Assembly: GCA_033961575.1 (NCBI GenBank)
Contig: CM066729.1
Location: 93,685,001 to 93,749,000 of the forward strand
Direction: 5' to 3'
DNA: 64,000 nucleotides
Source of the DNA: Aselliscus stoliczkanus
Taxonomy: Eukaryota > Chordata > Mammalia > Chiroptera > Hipposideridae
Part shown: positions 58,290 through 64,000 of the stretch, piece after piece
Numbering within the stretch: position 1 is the first letter of the stretch
Layout of the letters: each line of letters starts with the position of its first letter
Notes under the pieces: generated by a model
Seen by the model: the letters and a program-made list of their open reading frames with translations, nothing else
What the model was told of the DNA's origin: nothing
Databases searched by the model: none
Position numbers and translations under genes: made by a program

Positions 58290-58870
58290 TTTTTTTTGAT
58301 GGGGAATGATTGTATTCTTTATTTTTAAAATTTATATTAAAGTATTGTTGGCATACAATATTATATTAGTTTTAGGTATGCAACATGTTTGTTTAACATT
58401 TATATAATACCTTATGAAGTGATCACCATACTAAGTCTAGTAAACAAATGGCACCATGTGAAGTTATTACTTTTCAATATTGACTATTTTCTCTGTGCTT
58501 TGAACAACATCTCTGTGGGTTATTTCTTTTATAACTAGAAGTCTGTAATTTTTATTTCTCCTCACCTTTCCCCAACCCTTCCCCTCAGGGAACCATCAGT
58601 TTGTTGTTTCTATGAGTCTGTATTTGTTTTATTTTGTTTGTTTGTTTGTTTTGTATTTTAGGTTGCACATATAAGTGAAATCATACAGTATTTGTCTTTG
58701 TCTGTCTGATATAGCCTTTTGACTTGTGTTTTTATTTTCATTGAATAAATACCCAGAAGTGGAATTGCTGGGTTAGATGGTAGCACTTTTAATATTTTAA
58801 GGACACTACATACTGTTTTCCATACAGAATGGAATTTACAATTCCACCAACAGTTAGGCAACATTTTTAA
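58290..58870 (-). mobile_element. old L1 3' end, antisense
   Basis: CATACAATATTATATTAGTTTTAGGTATGCAAC, CCTCAGGGAACCATCAGTTTG, TAAGTGAAATCATACAGTATTTG and CCAGAAGTGGAATTGCTGGGT are antisense L1 3'-UTR/ORF2-end landmarks. Confidence 0.78.
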
Positions 58871-58884
58871 TGAATAGCTAATGG

Positions 58885-59700
58885 ATAGACTAATCAATAC
58901 AAAGTGATGAAATACTTGACAATATATTTGGAACCAACATAAAATTAAACCTATTTCTAAAATCATATACAAAAATAGTTGCAGGTCTGTTAAAATATAA
59001 AAATACAATTATAGAAGTCATAGAAGAAGAAAGCAAAAGAAAATAATGTTACAATATTTAGGTGAAAAATACCTTCCTAAACACATGGAAAATTCAAGAG
59101 ACTACCAAGAAAAATAGATATATTTGAATACATAATACCTAATAAATTGTGTAAATTAAAACACACCTTATGCAGAGGTATACCACAATTGAGTGACTGA
59201 CAAATTTAATACATAAATAACATTGAATGGAATTTTGCAAGTCAATAAATAAAATAAGAAAGTAGACAAATGGGAAAAGATATGAACTAAAAATAAATAA
59301 ATAAAATTGACTACTAATGATATAAATTGCATACAAAGTAGTATAAGAATCAAGAAGAAGAAAATTGTAGCAAAAGTAGGTATTCATTTTGTGCATATAT
59401 TTGGGTAAATTAACTTTCTTTTAATATCTTAGGTTGTAAGAATAGGCTTATAGTCACAATAATAGTCATTGTAGCATCTTTTTTCATACAGAAAAAGTGT
59501 AAACACTTTAAGTTCCAATAATTAGAGCATTATTAAACAAAAGATGGTTCGGCATTACAGTATTCTATGGAATACTATGTATATTGAGAAGGTATGAAGG
59601 GAAAAGTGATAGTGAGAGCCAGAATATGAGAGTGATAAAGGGATAGAAATCTTTGATACATTTTGACAAATTAAAAATGATAATAATTGTATATTAATTA
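58885..59700 (+). mobile_element. old L1 ORF2 fragment, sense
   Basis: GAAGTCATAGAAGAAGAAAGC, AAAAATAGATATATTTGAATACATAA, TTTTGCAAGTCAATAAATAAAATAAG, AATGGGAAAAGATATGAAC and TTCTATGGAATACTATG follow the L1M ORF2 C-terminal order. Strongly decayed. Confidence 0.6.
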
Positions 59701-59704
59701 AATC

Positions 59705-61685
59705 ATAAGTATAAGGTATAACCTGTGATCCACTGACATGAACAAAGCAACATCTTTACTCTCTGTGTATATGTGTGTGTATGTAAAATGCTCAGAAGGA
59801 AGGTTACATACAAGTTGTAAGCACTACCTCTGAGGAGGCATTTGATGATGAGGATGTTTTTAAGGTGGGCTTTTGCTTGTTGCACAGTAACATATAGCTA
59901 GAATTCTAAAATTTGTAGGAAAGAAAGAAGGAAATATACAGGAAATGAGCTAAAGAAGAAAAAAGAAAGCAAGCAAGAAAGCCTATTGTGAGATGATTTC
60001 GATGGTAATTTCCTTACCTTTCTTTCCACTTGGAATAGATAAAACAGTCAGGATTATGACTCCTATTTTACCATAACTTGATTCCACTGGATTCCTGCAA
60101 GGTCCCTAGGAGTTGCAACTGGGTGAGCTAATGTAATAAATAATATTGTAACACTAGACTCACATGAATTAGAGATCTTGCTTAGTATCATTTTACTAGT
60201 AATTTCAAGATGACAAGTAATTGAGGGGCAGACAAAAAGCAGGGAGGCTGTCTAGGATAGATAAGAAAGCTTCCAAAGCCTGTGTTCCTGCACCAAACAA
60301 TCATCTCTAGATCAGAGTATAAGCAGATAATACCTAGGTTATAAAAATGTTCATTTTGTACATGAAAGGGTAGTGTAGCTTATGTGGCCTTTTCCAGGGA
60401 GTAATATGTCATAAATCAATATATCCTAGCTTTGTTTGCAATAAGCAATGCTAAACCAGGACTAAAAACATTACATACAAAGGGATTCTTTCTTGCAAAT
60501 ATCACTAGTATACTTCTTAGAAGATCTAGTTACCTGTTTACAAGGAAATGAGACAAAAAACTTTCTTCCTCTTCCCCCTGAAGCCCCAGTATTGAGAGAT
60601 AAATAGATCACAGGCCAGTTGTTTTTAACTTCTTTCTTCTCAGTGGGTGTAGGGCATGATCCAAAAAAGATCGGTGAGCTGGGAATAGACTAATAAGAAC
60701 ATCTCTCTGTTTCTGAGATTTTGGTAATTTCATTGCAAAGTAGAATTAACTATGATACACTATAGTCTAGCATAGTAATTTAAATACTTTCAAACTTTAA
60801 ATCTTATAAATGATTGTCCTATTATTTTAGAATGACACAAATGCATGCATTATTAGTCTATTAATATGTTTGTCAAATTGACAAAAAGATAAGTCTTATC
60901 AATTATTATGACTTTTCTTTGTGTGACCACAAAACTTAGCCTGTGTTCTTTGATACTAGGAGAGGATTTGTATTAATTCAAGTACATTTTCAATCTTTAG
61001 GTTTTTATAAGAATCATTTTTGAATACATTTCAAGATAGGAATTCATATTTACATCTTCAGTGTGACACAGATAAGATTGTTTGATGCATGAAACTGCAA
61101 TAATTCACAACTCATATCCTAAAAATAATTCTAATACAAATATGCAAACACCACAGAGAATGTAATTTAAAAGATAACCCTGTGGAAAATCATAATTTAC
61201 TTAAACACGGTAAAATGAATATTTTATAATCACATGAAAATCACTGGGATAAAAAATGAACAAATAATTAATGCAGTACCAGATTTTACATGTACCAGAT
61301 GTTAGCAATGAGTGCAATAAATAAAAACGCTCTATGAACTACAATCAAATAAGAAGAAGGAATTTTGACATTATAGTAGAATTAAATTCACCAATTTCTT
61401 TGTCAACTCACGCAATTGGGTCCTAGTCTAACAAATTAAAGCCACTTTTTGAGCAGTGTACACAGTAATCATAAAACAATAATTTTAGAGATTTTTAAAT
61501 AAAAACCAAACTTTAAATACATAATACTATTCTAAGTGCTACTTTGAGATTATTCATAACAGTAGCATGAAAACTGGAGGATATAGAACAAAACATAGTA
61601 TAATGAAAAACATTGATAAATCTGGATATAAACTTATCTATTAAACTATGCAAAGCAGGGCCTAGTTTGAAGGAAGGACCAAATC
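59705..61685. other. unassigned AT-rich DNA
   Basis: About 2 kb without a gene or confidently named repeat. Confidence 0.4.
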
Positions 61686-61689
61686 TAGA

Positions 61690-62125
61690 ATAGTTTTTTC
61701 CTTAAATTTTTTCAATTTGTACAATATTTATTGAGCCCCAGTTATGGACCAGGCCTTATTTTATGACTGTGGTATAGTGGGATATGAGACAGAGAAAGCC
61801 CTATTCTTTCAATGTAAACTTCATTAGGGAATCACGGAAAACTAGAAAAGCACTCAAAAAGGAAAACATTACTAAAACTATATATGCAAAGATGTTTTAT
61901 AGAATGACATAATAGACAGTGATTTTAAGACTACTTTGATGAAGGAGAAGAGAAAGCCCTTCTGAGATGGTGACTTAATCTGAGATTTGAATGCCATGAA
62001 GCTGGCCACATCAGTCATTGCAACAAGAGGAGATAAAAAGGCCCTTGGGAAAAACGTGTTTATTTAACTTGTTCAAGGTGCTGAAATACAACTAGTATGG
62101 CAGGTGCAAGGGAAGCTTCTTTAAA
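61690..62125 (-). mobile_element. L2 3' end, antisense
   Basis: AATATTTATTGAGCCCCAGTTATGGACCAGG, CAGAGAAAGCCCTATTCTTTCAATGTAAACTTCATTAGGGAA and GAGATGGTGACTTAATCTGAGATTTGAATGCC follow the reverse complement of the L2 3' end and the end of its ORF2. Confidence 0.68.
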
Positions 62126-62539
62126 GAAACACGAGCTGAGCCCAGAAAATTGTCAGGGTCTCTTTATAAGCTAGGGAGAAAAAATTATTTCACTGTATTC
62201 TTTGAATGCCTAGATCATTAGCATTTAGTGAAGTAGTGACCCCATATTTTAAAAATAAAACTGACTCCAAAATTATAAATACATTTATTTTCTCTGCTTT
62301 ATTCATCCTTTTTCATATATCTCCTTCTCACTCTTCTTTTTCTTCCATGCATGATTACCTATCTTGCTATATAGCAGTGATGGGCATTTTTTAGACTGGA
62401 AGGCTTAAATTGTTTTCTTTTTTATTTAAATTATAAATATATCATTTCCATATAGTGAAAAACAGAAGATAAAACACAATTAAATTTATACTGAGTATCT
62501 ACATGTCAGGATCAGGAAAGTATTTTCTAAAGTAATTAT

Positions 62540-63185
62540 ATATTTTTTCTATTACTTTGTAACAAATTAACAATATGCTGCAGCTTGAGACTTAAAAACA
62601 AACAAACAAACAATTCTTATCTTAGCAGAGTTTGTAGGTCAAAATTTGGGGTAGAGTTTATCTGGGTTTGCTACTCAGGGTCAACAGGGCTGCAAAGAAT
62701 GTGTTGGTTGGGCTGTGTTTTCATCTAGAGTCTTGACCAGAGAAAGTCACCCTTCCAAGATCTCTTGGATTGTTGGCAGAATTAATTTCCTTGTTCTTGT
62801 AGGACTGGTTTCTTGGTGGATTTCACTTGGGGGGTTTTCTCATTAGCTTAGAGACACACTCACAGCTCCTTGATAGCAGTTTACTTCTTCAAAGACTGAA
62901 AGAATTCCACAGTCTTTCTTCTAAGATAGAATCTTATTATAACAATTATGTTAGTGATATGCCATCACCATTGGTTTACAATATAGCCTTACCAAGAGAG
63001 TAATGTCTCATTTGTCTCTGACATAAACATAGCTTAATCAAAGGAGTAACATCTATTAGTGTCACCATATTCTGTTGATTTGAAGCAAATCACAGATCCC
63101 ACCCACATTCAGAATTATAAAGGGTATAGAACAGCAGAGTGTTATCATGCTACCATGGGACCATCTTCAAAATGTGCCTATCCCA
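62540..63185 (-). repeat. old LTR-like repeat, family unresolved
   Basis: TATTACTTTGTAACAAATTAACA, CTACTCAGGGTCAACAGGGCTGCAA, TTGACCAGAGAAAGTCACCCTTCC and ATTTGAAGCAAATCACAGATCCCACCC occur in the order of a common mammalian interspersed repeat that I know but cannot name safely. Orientation is a guess. Confidence 0.42.
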
Positions 63186-63399
63186 CTTATTGATACTCCC
63201 AATAATTATATATAAGAGTCACTAAGATATTCAAGTTACTAAGGATTCAAAATAAGTATAGCTACCACCCCACCCCCAAGATTCTAGTAAATAAACTATA
63301 ATAGACAACATGTTACAGGCTATCTAAAAAACAATATGTCCTTTATTCATTAGGAAAGTGTATTAGTATCAACTCTGACTATGTGTGTATTTATTTTTA

Positions 63400-63575
63400 T
63401 TTTTGTAAAATTTTGCTTTAAAGATTTTAAAATTATATTAGGCACATTCAAATTCAGAATTGCTTCATCTTCTGCTGGTTTGACCGTTAATTAATATAAA
63501 GCTCTCCCTTTCTCTCTAGTAATAGTTCTTGAATTAAAGCCTAATTTGATATTAACAGAGCAACAGAAACATTTT
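63400..63575 (-). repeat. L1 endonuclease-region fragment, antisense
   Basis: AAGCTCTCCCTTTCTCTCTAGTAATAG and TTAAAGCCTAATTTGATATTAACA match the reverse complement of the L1 ORF2 endonuclease region. Short and isolated. Confidence 0.6.
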
Positions 63576-64000
63576 AAGAGTAGTATTTTCGCGACATACA
63601 TTCTTTTGCATTTTTACATTTAATCTTTCTATAACTTTATATTGGAAATATTTCAGACACAAACAACATGGAGCTGGATTATGTTATCATGATTCTAAAT
63701 CTTTTAAATTACATTTTTAATTTTATATTCTTGTATGGTGTTTAAATGATCATACCAGATATTTAACTATACTTCTTCACTGATTACAATTTATCTTTAA
63801 TTAGTAATTAAATCATTTCCCCAAATGTAAGAACTTTAAAACAGTTTAACAAACTAATTATATTTTATCTCAATCCTGGATTTGTTTTTTTGTGCTTTTT
63901 TTTTTGTCAGTGATTTTACTCTATGTTTCTTATATACCTCACAAGCCATTTTTATTGTATTTGTTTTAAATCGTGTTATTCATATTTGTCCACATATTTA
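63576..64000. other. unassigned AT-rich DNA
   Basis: No gene or named repeat seen up to the window end. Confidence 0.4.

Overview
The window looks like AT-rich, intergenic or intronic DNA from a placental mammal. The ancient layer (MIR, L2, MER5-type hAT, MLT1/MaLR and ERVL remnants, old L1) is general to placentals. The younger layer has several tRNA-headed SINEs starting GGCCGGCCGAGTGG..., a second tRNA-headed SINE, and mariner, hAT and piggyBac-like short DNA transposons. From memory of repeat families this mix fits a bat, most likely a horseshoe-bat/leaf-nosed-bat relative; the species cannot be fixed without a search. I see no exon, promoter, tRNA, rRNA or other functional host gene. Every long open frame lies in a repeat or is low-complexity chance.

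Layout. 1-5.8 kb: mostly unique DNA with a nested hAT MITE (1.6-1.9 kb) and L2/L1 scraps. 5.8-10.2 kb: a 205-bp TIR element, microsatellites, a MER5 copy, an LTR-like repeat, two tRNA SINEs and a mariner deletion derivative. 10.2-21 kb: sparse DNA with two more mariner derivatives, MIR and L1 tails, ending in a 430-bp T+ type SINE. 22-26.4 kb: an old antisense L1 split by a younger antisense L1, itself hit by a 115-bp piggyBac-like MITE and flanked by SINE pieces. 26.6-29.1 kb: a GC-rich endogenous retrovirus env remnant with a probable 3' LTR; a SINE sits in env without closing the frame. 29.1-32.4 kb: a sense L1/HAL1-like element and a solo ERV1-type LTR. 33.6-38.6 kb: a long, decayed antisense L1. 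38.6-42 kb: a MaLR element (LTR-internal-LTR) carrying a T+ SINE and a long GA microsatellite, then another MLT1 LTR. 42-50.6 kb: L2, MIR, MLT1, six SINE/L1 insertions with clean target duplications, and a fourth mariner derivative. 50.6-64 kb: quieter, with MER5, an ERVL pol/LTR remnant, L2, MIR, a short SINE and several L1 tails.

No cellular pathway is encoded. What can be read is a history of transposition: perfect 9-17 bp target-site duplications flank most young SINEs, two L1 3' ends look the same and lie in inverted orientation 14 kb apart, and three DNA-transposon superfamilies left short non-autonomous copies. I found no convincing new functional system. The best leads are the stop-free SINE insertion in env, the long/short SINE pair sharing one tRNA head, and the TTAA-flanked MITE with an internal 54-bp repeat. 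Family names are from recognition by eye, and boundaries of old repeats are approximate.
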